Shown: positions 10,079-18,490, numbered from the stretch's first letter. The stretch: DNA of 64,000 nucleotides from Bacillus sp. OV166 (GCF_900177675.1 NZ_FXWM01000002.1:350001-414000); one strand, 5' to 3'. The notes: a model not told the origin generated them from the letters alone. Numbers and translations are program-made.

Positions 10079-10975
10079 ATGGATTACATTTCACCGAAAG
10101 AAGCGGTGTTAAAGGTGAAACGGTGGCCTAAAGATACCATAGCGGCGGGTCGTCGTCATACCGTTGGGCTTAAATTTGACGGAACGGTGACGGCTGTGGG
10201 TGATAATAAATATGGCCAATGTGATGTAAGCGGCTGGCTGGATATTGTGGCGGTCGCGGCTGGTAATGTTCATATGGCGACGAACACGGGTAATGCTCAT
10301 ACAATCGGTCTTAAATCTGACAGTACTGTAGCGGCTGTGGGTTGGAATAAGCATGACCAATGCGATGTAAACGACTGGCACGATATTGTAGCGGTTGCGG
10401 CGGGTTGGCGTCGTACCATTGGGCTTAAATCGGATGGCACGGTGGTAGCAGTGGGCCGAAATAATGAAGGTGAATGCAATGTAAGCGGCTGGCATGATAT
10501 TGTGGCGGTCGTGGCGGGTGACTGGCATACCATCGGTCTTAAATTGGACAGAACGGTGACGGCTGTAGGTAATAATCGGTATCGCCAATGCAATGTAAGC
10601 GGCTGGTGCGATATTGTGGCGGTCGCGGCGGGCTATCTTCATACAATCGGTCTTAAATCGGACGGAACGGTGACGGCTGTGGGTTTGAATAAATATGACC
10701 AATGCGATGTAAGCGGCTGGCGCGGTATTGTGGCGATAGCGGTGGGTAGTAATCATACCATCGGCCTTAAATCGGACGGTACTGTGACGGCTGTGGGTTG
10801 GAATGAGTATGGCCAATGTAATGTAAGTGATTGGCGCGATATTGTGGCGATTGCGGCGGGTTGTGCCCATACCGTCGGTCTTAAAACGGACGGCACGGTG
10901 GTTGCTGTGGGTGATAATGAATATGGCCAATGCGATGTAAGAGGGTGGCACGGCATTCAACTGCCCGGCAATTAG
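10079..10975 (+). CDS. RCC1-repeat protein
   Basis: The 298-residue protein is built almost entirely of seven tandem blocks of about 38 residues. The consensus runs DIVAVAAG.. HTIGLKSDGTV then AVG.N.YGQCDVSGW, the RCC1/alpha-tubulin-suppressor repeat that folds as a beta-propeller. The second block has an insert (MATNTGNA). No signal peptide or membrane segment, so probably cytoplasmic or released. AAGGAGG precedes ATG. The coding DNA is richer in GC than its surroundings and the 114-base unit repeats at DNA level, which suggests transfer and repeat amplification. Function in bacteria is not established. Confidence 0.85.
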   Translation: MDYISPKEAVLKVKRWPKDTIAAGRRHTVGLKFDGTVTAVGDNKYGQCDVSGWLDIVAVAAGNVHMATNTGNAHTIGLKSDSTVAAVGWNKHDQCDVNDWHDIVAVAAGWRRTIGLKSDGTVVAVGRNNEGECNVSGWHDIVAVVAGDWHTIGLKLDRTVTAVGNNRYRQCNVSGWCDIVAVAAGYLHTIGLKSDGTVTAVGLNKYDQCDVSGWRGIVAIAVGSNHTIGLKSDGTVTAVGWNEYGQCNVSDWRDIVAIAAGCAHTVGLKTDGTVVAVGDNEYGQCDVRGWHGIQLPGN

Positions 10976-11070
10976 TTTTTAATAAAAACAAGCCAGAGAA
11001 TCACTGAACGAGTTAATGAGCATTGCTTCAGAAATAAGGCTATTCCATTAAAGGGCGCTTTTCTGGAGTA

Positions 11071-11113
11071 AGATAAATGGGCTGATCGGCTTTACCGTTC
11101 AGCCCATTTATCT
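11071..11113. terminator. perfect 15-bp hairpin after the RCC1 gene
   Basis: AGATAAATGGGCTGA (11071-11085) pairs perfectly with TCAGCCCATTTATCT (11099-11113). The T tail is weak. It sits next to a partial copy of the short dispersed repeat. Confidence 0.6.
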
Positions 11114-11242
11114 TCTCAATAAGGTACACTCTAGACTGATAAAATCATAGTTAAGAGCGTCTCATAAGAATTGTCTCAAAAATGAGTTACAAGAAGCCCT
11201 TTCCCGGTAGGGAAAGGAACAATTTTTAAAATCAACCGAAAA

Positions 11243-11290
11243 AACAGCCCAGAATTATAATAAAAGTAATTTCGGGGCTGTTCTATTTAA
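11243..11290 (+). terminator. terminator-like hairpin
   Basis: AACAGCCC (11243-11250) pairs with GGGCTGTT (11275-11282), followed by CTATTT. No gene directly upstream; 11114-11444 otherwise holds nothing clear. Confidence 0.5.
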
Positions 11291-11350
11291 CATCAGCTTT
11301 ATTTCTAGCCTTTTTGCAGTAACCTCTATTTTAAGCAATTTTTTTATTTG

Positions 11351-11387
11351 TTCACATATGGAGCTAACAGGGATTCAGAAGGAATTT
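11351..11387 (+). repeat. direct repeat copy 1 flanking the Mrr-like gene
   Basis: Reads TTCACATATGGAGCTAACAG then GGATTCAGAAGGAATTT. It is repeated with 5 mismatches in 37 bases at 12269-12305. Both copies contain ATGGAG(C/T)TAACAGG, which would encode MELTGIQ, so the repeat may be the duplicated 5' end of a small gene. Confidence 0.6.
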
Positions 11388-11444
11388 AGAGAGTAATACA
11401 GAATAGATAGGTTATTAAATGGTATAAATAAAGAGGGTGCTACA

Positions 11445-12242
11445 ATGGGTTCAAAAAAGAAATGCTCCAGGCATAAAGAAACCAAAATAGAGACTCATTT
11501 AACAATTGAAAATAAAACTTATATCAGTAACTATTGTTTTTCTTGTTGGGTAGACCAAGAATTTAAAAAAGAAATGAAAAAATTTGAAAAACGACTAAAA
11601 GGATCCAATTTAATGTGGATAAGAAATTTATTTTCACTTGATAAACCGAATTTTTACGAATTTGAAGAATTATATAGAGGTCACGCAAATAGTGAAAAGA
11701 AAAATGCAAAGAAATACAAATCGGAACTTCGCCAAAAATATTATAAAAAATATCCTCCTACCGATTTAAATGAAATTCTTAAATTAAATAGGGTAGAATT
11801 TGAGAATTATATAGAAGCTCTTTTTCAAAAACAGGGATTTAATGTAACTAAATCTCCTGAAGATGAGAATGTTGGAATAGATTTAGTGATTGCAAAAAAG
11901 ATAAAAAGCCAAATAACAAGAGCCGCAGTCCAATGTAAACAACATAAAAAATCAGTGGGTGTTTCGGCTATACAAGAAATTTTTAATGACCAACATATTT
12001 GTAAATACAGTAAATCAATGATCATAACCACTTCCGAATTTACAACTTCAGCTATTAAAAAAGCAGATGATTTAGGAGTGGAATTATGGGATAAAACTAA
12101 ATTAATAGAAGAAATTAATAGAACGGTAAAAACAGATAATAACAATACTTTATCATGGGATGAATTTCTTGCTCCACATTTAGTAGAAGATAAATTTCCT
12201 AATAAAAAAAGAACTTATAAAAAATCTTCAAGTTCTTTTTAA
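11445..12242 (+). CDS. Mrr-type restriction endonuclease-like protein
   Basis: The 265-residue protein ends in an Mrr_cat-type PD-(D/E)XK fold: helix EFENYIEALFQKQGF, then GIDL with the metal-binding Asp (about residue 146), then QCK with the catalytic Gln/Lys pair (163 and 165), and QEIFNDQHICKYSKSMIITT. The N-terminus has paired Cys/His (CSRH and CFSCW), probably a small zinc-binding module. Mrr-like proteins cut methylated or foreign DNA. No methyltransferase partner is present, so it is a solitary, probably modification-dependent nuclease (inference). GAGGG precedes ATG. The gene lies between 37-bp direct repeats. Confidence 0.75.
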   Translation: MGSKKKCSRHKETKIETHLTIENKTYISNYCFSCWVDQEFKKEMKKFEKRLKGSNLMWIRNLFSLDKPNFYEFEELYRGHANSEKKNAKKYKSELRQKYYKKYPPTDLNEILKLNRVEFENYIEALFQKQGFNVTKSPEDENVGIDLVIAKKIKSQITRAAVQCKQHKKSVGVSAIQEIFNDQHICKYSKSMIITTSEFTTSAIKKADDLGVELWDKTKLIEEINRTVKTDNNNTLSWDEFLAPHLVEDKFPNKKRTYKKSSSSF

Positions 12243-12268
12243 ATGTTATTGATCTTGCTGTTTAATCA

Positions 12269-12305
12269 TTTACATATGGAGTTAACAGGAATTCAGATGA
12301 AATTT
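12269..12305 (+). repeat. direct repeat copy 2 flanking the Mrr-like gene
   Basis: Reads TTTACATATGGAGTTAACAG then GAATTCAGATGAAATTT. It is the partner of 11351-11387, and the 918-base step between them holds only the nuclease gene. No integrase or transposase lies inside. Confidence 0.6.
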
Positions 12306-12738
12306 CTTTACCTTCTAATTTTGTCGTCAAGACTAAGAAATAATGAGAGAGTAAATAATTGTTCAGGAGCTAAAAAGTCAGAGTTTTGACCTTCAAAACG
12401 ATGAAAGGTTAAAACACCTCCAATAAAAAAGAAGAAGTTGAAGAAAAAAGATTGCTAATTTCAATTGTCCTTTTATCTAAAAATCCTTTAGTCGCTGCGA
12501 TTTTAACCTACATTTAGATTGAGTACTTCAAATCAAAAGTGCCGGTGCAAAAACCCGACATTTTTTCTTTGAATGCTTCATAAAGGGGAGATTTTTATTG
12601 ATCAAAATATAATTCGTATAATATAAATTTTACGAATTATAAATACAGATAGTTTAAATGGAAAATTTTATATTAAAATCTGTAACAGTCTGATAACTTT
12701 GAACACTTTTCGCAAATTCGGTTTGAGTTACAATTAAG

Positions 12739-12768
12739 AAGGCAAGCTAATTACAGGCTTGCCTTTAT
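12739..12768. terminator. 9-bp hairpin with T/A tails
   Basis: AAGGCAAGC (12739-12747) pairs with GCTTGCCTT (12757-12765). The region between the Mrr-like gene and this hairpin has no other feature. Confidence 0.6.
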
Positions 12769-12784
12769 CTATATAATGAAGTAA

Positions 12785-12985
12785 CTAAAAACGCAACAAG
12801 TTATCCGCGTCTTCCGTCTCTACCGCCCTGTTTTGCTCCAGTGTTACGTTTGAGTGAGAGTTGTCTTTAGCAGCATGAGCATATAGAGGACGTATCTTTA
12901 TACTGCTAAAAAACTCTAATAATGCCTGAGTGGCAATACCCTGGCTCCAAAAATTCCTCGCCAATCAAACAAGGAACTTATTATA
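12785..12985 (-). pseudogene. GNAT acetyltransferase, C-terminal relic
   Basis: Minus-strand fragments read IGEEF, then after a one-base shift WSQGIATQALLEFF, RPLYAHAAKDNSHSNVTLEQ and a short tail. This is the acetyl-CoA-binding loop (Q/RxxGxA/G) and following strands of a GNAT N-acetyltransferase. The N-terminal half is missing. Confidence 0.6.
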
Positions 12986-13093
12986 GATTTTAAGAAACGT
13001 TTAATCTTTCTCTTTTCAAATAAGTAAGTACAAAAATAACCAAAGGAAAAAGTGCAGACAGTCTAAACCATCCCTTTGTGTACCGCTTAAAAT

Positions 13094-13462
13094 TTATACT
13101 AAGAATGCTCCTAACGATACCATTGCATTCTTTAATGCTTGTTCATATGCTTTATCTTTACCAATAACTAAACGGAAATCAGGCATATCTCGAACAGTTG
13201 AACGCCCTTCTACTTCATAACCATTTTCAAAGATAAGAAGACAAATTGTTGATTTATCGCTCATACGGTGAAATTTTTTCTCAACAATCATTTCCTCTAA
13301 CTTTATACGTTTATCATCCTTTATTCCAATAGTTCTAGAATAAGGGAATACAATATGATCATATTTATGGTTATTCTTACAATCTACGATAAGAATGGCT
13401 TTTCCATTAAGTTCAACGTTATTAATCTCTCCACATTTAGGACAAATACTTTCGATAAACAT
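13094..13462 (-). CDS. N4 gp49/Sf6 gene 66-like phage-type protein with zinc-ribbon N-terminus
   Basis: The 122-residue protein has CPKCGE near the N-terminus and CKNNH about 20 residues on, a likely half zinc ribbon. Its C-terminal half (FENGYEVEGRSTV..., GKDKAYEQALKNAM, LGAFLV) resembles the small phage gp49/gp66 family, which ends in a similar IGxxxAYxNA.xxLxxFL pattern. The role of that family is unknown. GGGAGAGAAGG precedes ATG. It lies downstream of a c-di-AMP riboswitch and a broken small frame on the same strand. Confidence 0.6.
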   Translation of the reverse strand: MFIESICPKCGEINNVELNGKAILIVDCKNNHKYDHIVFPYSRTIGIKDDKRIKLEEMIVEKKFHRMSDKSTICLLIFENGYEVEGRSTVRDMPDFRLVIGKDKAYEQALKNAMVSLGAFLV

Positions 13463-13482
13463 ATTCCTTCTCTCCCTTTAAG

Positions 13483-13615
13483 TTATTTAACGAAGTTGGT
13501 AAATGAAGTCCAAATAAGGGATACTGTAATAATAAATACGCTAATAAATCCAATGCCGTGAATGGATTTTAAATGCTCCCTTTTTCCTCCAAATTTGCTT
13601 AAAACTAATCTTCAT
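13483..13615 (-). pseudogene. small one-helix membrane peptide gene, frameshifted
   Basis: Starts ATG at 13615 as MKISFKQIWRKKGAFK. After a one-base shift near 13560 it continues HGIGFISVFIITVSLIWTSF ending TNFVK, with a single hydrophobic helix. It is the first frame after the riboswitch terminator on this strand, so it may be all that remains of the riboswitch-controlled gene. Family not recognised. Confidence 0.4.
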
Positions 13616-13633
13616 CAATGATCATAAAAATAA

Positions 13634-13662
13634 AAAGAACACTAGTTTACTTAGTGTTCTTT
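13634..13662 (-). terminator. intrinsic terminator of the c-di-AMP riboswitch
   Basis: On the minus strand AAAGAACACTA pairs with TAGTGTTCTTT and is followed by TTTATTTTT. It sits about 20 bases after the aptamer, as in OFF-type riboswitches. Confidence 0.75.
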
Positions 13663-13680
13663 AAAACGCACCAATAGTAA

Positions 13681-13813
13681 ACCTCCTCTCTAAACGCTTA
13701 CGAGGTTAGCTGTTGGATTCGGACTTAAAGAGTAGCCCTACCTTTTAAAAAGGATTCACCCCAAGTACAAATGTACAAAAAATTGGGTCCCCCGCTCCTA
13801 TTGGATTAAGCGA
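13681..13813 (-). promoter_or_regulatory. cyclic di-AMP riboswitch (ydaO/yuaA class)
   Basis: On the minus strand the aptamer has every ydaO landmark: CGCTTAATCC at the start, GCGGGGGACCCAATTTTTT, GGGGTGAATCC, GTAGGGCTACTCTTTAAGTC, CCGAATCCAACAGCTAACC and the closing CTCGTAAGCG paired with CGCTTA, then GAGAGGAGG. In B. subtilis this aptamer shuts off potassium uptake and cell-wall genes when c-di-AMP is high. Here no potassium transporter or hydrolase follows; only a frameshifted membrane peptide and the gp49-like gene do. Confidence 0.92.
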
Positions 13814-13815
13814 TA

Positions 13816-14315
13816 TAAGGTTGCTTTAATAAATTTTTAAGTTTTATGATGATAAATATATTCCTTTAATTGCAAGTTGTAAATAGGAAAAAATAAAATT
13901 TTTCCTTATGCCACTAAGGTTGACAGAACAGCCTTACATTGTTTAATATGAGCACTCGCTTTGATGAAGATTCTAACTCAATACTCAACTATATTTAGCC
14001 ATTGACCGTCAGGATGTGACTTTAAGAGATAAATTGCACACTTTTTAAACGCTAAATTGCATTCAAAATGGATGTTAAGTAACAATAAAGTTGGTTAAAA
14101 AATAATCAATTCATTTAAAAACTCCAATCATATTATTCCATTATATGGCCCTTAATGAAATAAGGCTTATGAGCTAACTGCAGTTAAGTTGTGGAAGGAT
14201 TTTTGTAATTAAAACAGAATAATTATATTTACCTCCAGAATTTGTAAGCAAGTTATTTATCTTTAGGTATTAATTGAAAAATACAAGATAGTGAAAAAAA
14301 GGAGGAAATTTTAAA
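13816..14315. other. gap with inverted copy of the short repeat
   Basis: No gene seen. At 14133-14155 the 23-base repeat from 9927-9949 returns in inverse orientation, followed by CTGCAG and CTTCCACAA in inverse as well, so the homology is longer than the exact core. Confidence 0.5.
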
Positions 14316-14828
14316 ATGACGCATCCCGCATTAAAAATGTACGACTACCACATATGGGCAAATGGAGTTATAATTGATCGTTTAAAAGAACTTCCGCAAA
14401 ACATTTATCATAAGGAAATTCAGACTGGTTTTTCTTCGGTATCAAAGGTTTTGTCTCACATTTATCTCACTGATTATGCATGGTTTGACATTATCTCAGG
14501 TAAAAGTATGAATGAAGCAATCTCAACCACGAATCAATTAAGAGAACAGATCGAAACGAAAAGTATTGAAGAAATGAAAAAGATCTTTTTAGACTTATCT
14601 GAATGTTACAAAGAACTTCTGAACAGCCAAGAAAATATTGAAAAGGTGATAGTAGTTGATAACCCCTATGCTGGATTACTTGAAACTTCTGTTTCTGAAA
14701 CGGTGCTACATGTTGTCACACACGGATCTTATCATCGTGGCAATATAGCTACCATGTTACGGCAAATGGGACACACCTCCGTGATGCAAGATTATGGACT
14801 TTACCTATTCATGCCCCAAACTTCATGA
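14316..14828 (+). CDS. DinB/YfiT-like metal-binding protein
   Basis: The 170-residue four-helix DinB-fold protein has YDYHIWANGVIIDRL at the start, a metal-ligand His in LSHIYLTDYAWF and the C-terminal pair in HVVTHGSYHRGNI. DinB-fold enzymes include thiol transferases and damage-inducible proteins. The substrate here is unknown. AAAGGAGG precedes ATG. It is followed 91 bases later by a second DinB-type gene, perhaps a divergent duplicate. Confidence 0.85.
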   Translation: MTHPALKMYDYHIWANGVIIDRLKELPQNIYHKEIQTGFSSVSKVLSHIYLTDYAWFDIISGKSMNEAISTTNQLREQIETKSIEEMKKIFLDLSECYKELLNSQENIEKVIVVDNPYAGLLETSVSETVLHVVTHGSYHRGNIATMLRQMGHTSVMQDYGLYLFMPQTS

Positions 14829-14919
14829 TTACTGGTCTGGGGGTTTTGTATATTTTTAAAAAAATTCTTCAATTAAAAGAGTGCTAATGTAGGGACAACT
14901 AATTAAGGAGGCGACCAAC

Positions 14920-15387
14920 ATGGTCATGACATTGGAGCAATTCCGCGAAATTTTGGATGAGAATCGTCGTTTAACCATTCGAACAATTGAGGCTTTCCCT
15001 GAAGACAAGTTATTCACCTTTACACCGATTGAACCGCTGCGGCCCTTCTCAAAAATGATTTTAGAGATACTAGATATTGAACGCGGATATATACGCGGTA
15101 TCGCTCTAGGTGAATGGGAATATAGCCAACCTTTTGCTGGTGTTTCGACCAAAGCGGAACTATTAGACGGTTGTCATGAAACAAAGGAGGATGTGCAAAA
15201 ATGGTGGCCAAAAATCACCGAGGAACGGTTGCACACCGTAGAAAAAGATCCCTTTTTTGGTGGCGAAATGAGTCATTTCGAGCGTCTACATTATGCGTTG
15301 GAAAATGAAATCCACCATCGGGGCCAAGGTTTTATTTACTTACGGTTACTTGGGATTGAACCGCCAGCGTTTTGGGAGCGACAATAA
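14920..15387 (+). CDS. DinB-like protein lacking the first metal histidine
   Basis: The 155-residue protein has the DinB helical layout (TLEQFREILDENRRLTIRTI, FSKMILEILDIERGYIRG, HYALENEIHHRGQGFIYL). The C-terminal HHRGQ is kept, but the usual first His in the second helix is replaced within EILDIERG, so metal binding may be changed. AAGGAGG lies a few bases before the start. Probable partner or paralogue of the preceding gene. Confidence 0.8.
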   Translation: MVMTLEQFREILDENRRLTIRTIEAFPEDKLFTFTPIEPLRPFSKMILEILDIERGYIRGIALGEWEYSQPFAGVSTKAELLDGCHETKEDVQKWWPKITEERLHTVEKDPFFGGEMSHFERLHYALENEIHHRGQGFIYLRLLGIEPPAFWERQ

Positions 15388-15408
15388 AAAGGGACAACAT
15401 TTTAATTT

Positions 15409-15433
15409 AACCCGGATTCGTTCCGGGTTTTTT
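15409..15433 (+). terminator. terminator after the DinB pair
   Basis: AACCCGGA pairs with TTCCGGGTT, followed by six T. Confidence 0.85.
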
Positions 15434-15527
15434 ATACCGGGGTAGTACCAGCGAAGCTGTCACTAGGCCTATTAAGTTACATTCTATTTTCGCTTGGTCG
15501 TACAGGTGTTACTAAATGTTCACACAT

Positions 15528-15563
15528 AAAAAGGACTCCTAAAGGCTTAGGAATCCCTTTTTA
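15528..15563 (-). terminator. hairpin overlapping the end of the small minus-strand gene
   Basis: On the minus strand AAAAAGGGATTCCTAA pairs with TTAGGAGTCCTTTTT (one bulge), with T runs on both sides. Confidence 0.7.
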
Positions 15564-15693
15564 ATTCTTGAAGTCGCTTGTATGCTTCTTGGTAAACTTC
15601 ATTATCTTCTCTTTTTCCGACAATAATTATTTCTGCAATTTCGGCCTTGTCCCCATTCGGTAAACGATTCGATAAGGTGAGAACACGTTTCAA
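15547..15693 (-). CDS. small protein or gene 3' end, 48 aa
   Basis: A TTG-started frame on the minus strand reads MKRVLTLSNRLPNGDKAEIA, EIIIVGKREDNEVYQEAY and KRLQELKRDS. Composition is that of a real protein, but there is no good ribosome binding site, so it may instead be the C-terminal stump of a longer gene. The stop lies inside the terminator hairpin. No family recognised. Confidence 0.4.
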   Translation of the reverse strand: MKRVLTLSNRLPNGDKAEIAEIIIVGKREDNEVYQEAYKRLQELKRDS

Positions 15694-15894
15694 CGACCTG
15701 AGTAATTCCAGAATAGGGCGCGTTTATTTAACAACGTGACGCAGCTCTATATGTTTTTTAATTAGTGAGCGATCATATGCCTATTTAAGAATCGAGTGCG
15801 TTTAATGGTAACGAAAAAAGCCCAATTTCCCAAATTAAAGCCATTACATATGACCTTTTACAAAAAACACTTTAAATCTAGGGGATTGAAAAAT

Positions 15895-16803
15895 ATGGGA
15901 GAAAAAAGTAAGTTACGTTTAACTGGAAACATTATTTTAAAATTGGTGATCTCTATCATCTTAATGATTGTTTTAACCGGTATCCTGTCAATTCCAGCTA
16001 TTATTTATATCTTCACGACTTCTAATGTTCCATTAGAAGCAATTTCTAGTCTGGAATTCGATGATCCTGTTGTGGGATTATTAACAGGGGCTGCATCGTT
16101 TTTTGGGGTGCTTTTAACTGTTTTAATTATGACAAAATTTAAAAAACAATCCCTGGAAAATATGGGTTGGATGGATTTTTGGAAACACAAAAGGGAGCTT
16201 GTCTATGGATTGGTTCTCGGATTTGCTTCGATTACAGCTGTTTTTCTTGTTTTATGGGCTACGGGACAAATTTATTTTGAAAAAAATGCGTTTTCACATA
16301 TGAACTTCTCATGGTCTCTACTAGTTGGTTTAATAACATTCATTTTTGTGGCGTTGAACGAGGAATTATTTTTCCGTGGATACATTATATCGATTTTAAA
16401 ACCAACCCACTCGAAGATTATCATTTACATTGTTTCGGCGGTTCTTTTTAGTTGTGCACATATTTTAAACGATAATGTGAAAATCATAGGTCTAATGAAC
16501 ATTGTTTTGATTGGATTGCTATTTGCGTACATGTTTTTAAAAACCAATCGCTTATGGATGTCCGTTGGTTACCATCTAACATGGAACTTCTTTCAAGGAA
16601 ATATATGGGGATTTCATGTGAGTGGGACCAAAACTACTAGCATCTTTCAGCCGAAAATTCATGACACGATATTAACAGGTGGAGGTTTTGGGCCGGAGGC
16701 AGGGCTTTTAACAACGGTTGTAATTATAGGCGGATTTGTTGTAACAAGGTGGTTTTTGGGCTCAAAGTCAGTGGATTTTCAGAAAGAAAATAGATCCATA
16801 TAA
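15895..16803 (+). CDS. CPBP-family intramembrane metalloprotease (CAAX-type)
   Basis: The 302-residue multi-span membrane protein carries the three CPBP motifs: EELFFRG (catalytic Glu pair and Arg), FSCAHIL (His) and a later HLTWNFFQG. Bacterial members cut membrane substrates or act in bacteriocin immunity. ATG at 15895 is chosen, with AGGGGAT about 10 bases upstream; a GTG at 15796 would add a charged 33-residue leader without a ribosome binding site. It stands alone between terminators. Confidence 0.88.
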   Translation: MGEKSKLRLTGNIILKLVISIILMIVLTGILSIPAIIYIFTTSNVPLEAISSLEFDDPVVGLLTGAASFFGVLLTVLIMTKFKKQSLENMGWMDFWKHKRELVYGLVLGFASITAVFLVLWATGQIYFEKNAFSHMNFSWSLLVGLITFIFVALNEELFFRGYIISILKPTHSKIIIYIVSAVLFSCAHILNDNVKIIGLMNIVLIGLLFAYMFLKTNRLWMSVGYHLTWNFFQGNIWGFHVSGTKTTSIFQPKIHDTILTGGGFGPEAGLLTTVVIIGGFVVTRWFLGSKSVDFQKENRSI

Positions 16804-16986
16804 AAATAGAAGTTTGACATAGATGGGACATAGGGTTAGGTTCCTTGTCCCAGTAGGTGATATTTATTATATCTTTTGCTTGTTCAACAGTTTTGTAGGA
16901 TCTTCAATTAAAGGGCGCAATTGCGGAAGAACGCAGCACAAAAAGATCAAACTTTTTTATAAAAACAAAACTTAAATCTACTAAAT

Positions 16987-17034
16987 AAGAATCCATTTTG
17001 ATCAAATCTTTTTTTCAAAATGGATTCCTTTTAT
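16987..17034 (+). terminator. hairpin terminator
   Basis: GAATCCATTTTGA pairs with TCAAAATGGATTC, followed by CTTTTATTT. Upstream, 16905-16930 is a partial copy of the short dispersed repeat (AAAGGGCGCAATTGCGGAAG). Confidence 0.75.
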
Positions 17035-17071
17035 TTACCGTAAAATACGGGTTTGTGAGGTGATTTTGGTC

Positions 17072-17123
17072 AATAAAAGGCATGAACATATTTGATATGT
17101 CAAATATGTTCATGCCTTTTATT
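17072..17123. terminator. 24-bp perfect palindromic hairpin, 4-nt loop
   Basis: AAAAGGCATGAACATATTTG-A (17075-17095) pairs perfectly with its complement at 17100-17120 around a TATG loop, and AAT/ATT extend the stem to 24 bp. With A and T flanks it can terminate in both directions. Confidence 0.75.
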
Positions 17124-17465
17124 TAAATATCCTTGACCCACATTATCTAAAGATAACACCTTGGTCCGCATTGTTAAGAGGCGTGGTGGGTTCTGTTATT
17201 ATTATCATATATCCTTTAAATGTTTTTGTCAAAGAATACTAAGAGCTGTAAGGAGAAAGGTAAAGGACGATATTATGAACAAAATTGGAACTAAGTAGAT
17301 GTTTTATGAAAATTGGGGTAACCTGCGGGTCCAATAAAATAAGATCAACGCATTTGAGCGGCTTTAGAATAAAGAAACTTCTATAAATAGATAGGCCAAG
17401 TACAATCTTTTTTGTCCTTGGACAAGTTAGAGGGAGAAGAGTATTTTCTCTCTTTTTTACTTTAA
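17124..17465. other. gap without recognisable gene
   Basis: Nothing I can support. AT-rich, with short possible promoter-like stretches but no coding or structural signal. Confidence 0.4.
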
Positions 17466-17867
17466 TTAACTTTGCGTTAAATCTTTCTTTAACGAACAGT
17501 TGTGGAATTCCTGGTTTTGTGATACTGAGCCCCCACCATTAAACGGCCAAGGTCCAGTGTAAGACGGGTCAGGCCAAGAGTGGTTCATGCTTGGCTGTGT
17601 TTCAGACCAATATGGATGAGTAAATACTTCCACTGATGTACTCGAATTGGTTCCAGGTGCAGCTGATATTATTGGTTGAGCCCCACCTGGTGTACTCGGA
17701 TGATATATGGGCTTTTTCTTACCCTTTAAGATTGGCATTGTAGGAGTTCCAGGTCCAACAGGATGTGGAGTGCTAGTAAGAACTGCTAGAGGTATTAGTT
17801 TAGGCGGAATTTGTGGTCCAATAGTTGGAAACTGTATATAAGAGGGAAAACTTTGCTGACCCAACAT
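17466..17867 (-). CDS. proline-rich low-complexity protein
   Basis: The 133-residue frame is rich in Pro, Gly, Ser and Thr (for example PTIGPQIPPKLIP, HPVGPGTPTMPILKGKKK and SWPDPSYTGPWPFNGGG). No signal peptide, membrane helix or known domain is visible. The composition recalls spore coat or exosporium proteins of Bacillaceae, but that is inference. The start has no clear ribosome binding site, which lowers confidence. Confidence 0.45.
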   Translation of the reverse strand: MLGQQSFPSYIQFPTIGPQIPPKLIPLAVLTSTPHPVGPGTPTMPILKGKKKPIYHPSTPGGAQPIISAAPGTNSSTSVEVFTHPYWSETQPSMNHSWPDPSYTGPWPFNGGGSVSQNQEFHNCSLKKDLTQS

Positions 17868-18089
17868 AATTGAATGGTGTTAAGAAGGAAAATAATGATC
17901 ATAATTCAAAGATTATCTCTCCTTTTAATTGTTTTAAGGTATCGAGATTGTTAGTGCCCTATAAAATATTCCGTTTTTTTACATTGATTGACGAAATACT
18001 TTATGAAAAATCCCAAAGTCAGAGTCGGCCGATTAACATAAGTGTTGTTTTGTAGTCAATTCAAATTGGATCCTGGTGAAAAATAACAA

Positions 18090-18121
18090 AAAACCTATCT
18101 TTTATAGATAGGATATTTTTT
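18090..18121 (+). terminator. hairpin with T run
   Basis: CCTATCT (18094-18100) pairs with AGATAGG (18106-18112), followed by ATATTTTTTG. The 17868-18090 stretch before it holds no supported gene. Confidence 0.6.
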
Positions 18122-18262
18122 GTGAAAAACCTATAAAATTTCTAAAAAAATCATTAAATATCACATTTATTTATTGATACCCTTTGTTTTTTGCTCGTTT
18201 TCGTTGCTTTTATTAATTCCTGTAGCTTTTGTGAATATCGATTCTAGATTCAAAGGTGAAAA

Positions 18263-18295
18263 CAAAAAAGGACCTTATACGGCACCTTTTTCTTT
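18263..18295 (-). terminator. terminator of the small XRE operon
   Basis: On the minus strand AAAAAGGTGCC and GGTCCTTTTTTG form a stem followed by TTTT, right after the last gene of the operon. Confidence 0.65.
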
Positions 18296-18490
18296 TCAAA
18301 TATCCTCAAACAAATTTCCGAATACCACACATGTTTCCATATCCAATCTAGCCATCCAGTGTATGTATCTTATTTCTTTTCCTGTTAAATCTCTGTTCAA
18401 TCTGCTTGAAATTAGACGGATTAATCGTTTATATCTCTCTTCTTCAGTTACATAACTAGTATCCTCTAAATTTTCTTTTCTAGTCATCAT
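18296..18490 (-). CDS. small hypothetical protein, third gene of the XRE operon
   Basis: The 64-residue charged protein reads MMTRKENLEDTSYVTEEERY and ISSRLNRDLTGKEIRYIHWM. AGGAG precedes the start by 9 bases and it begins 12 bases after the upstream small gene, so it is probably real. No domain recognised. It is the last gene of a three-gene unit headed by an XRE regulator at the edge of the conjugation-like module. Confidence 0.65.
   Translation of the reverse strand: MMTRKENLEDTSYVTEEERYKRLIRLISSRLNRDLTGKEIRYIHWMARLDMETCVVFGNLFEDI

Noticed and set aside
10109..10960. 283-codon open frame antisense to the RCC1 gene
   Set aside because: A shadow of the repetitive coding strand. The sense strand has the ribosome binding site and a recognisable fold.
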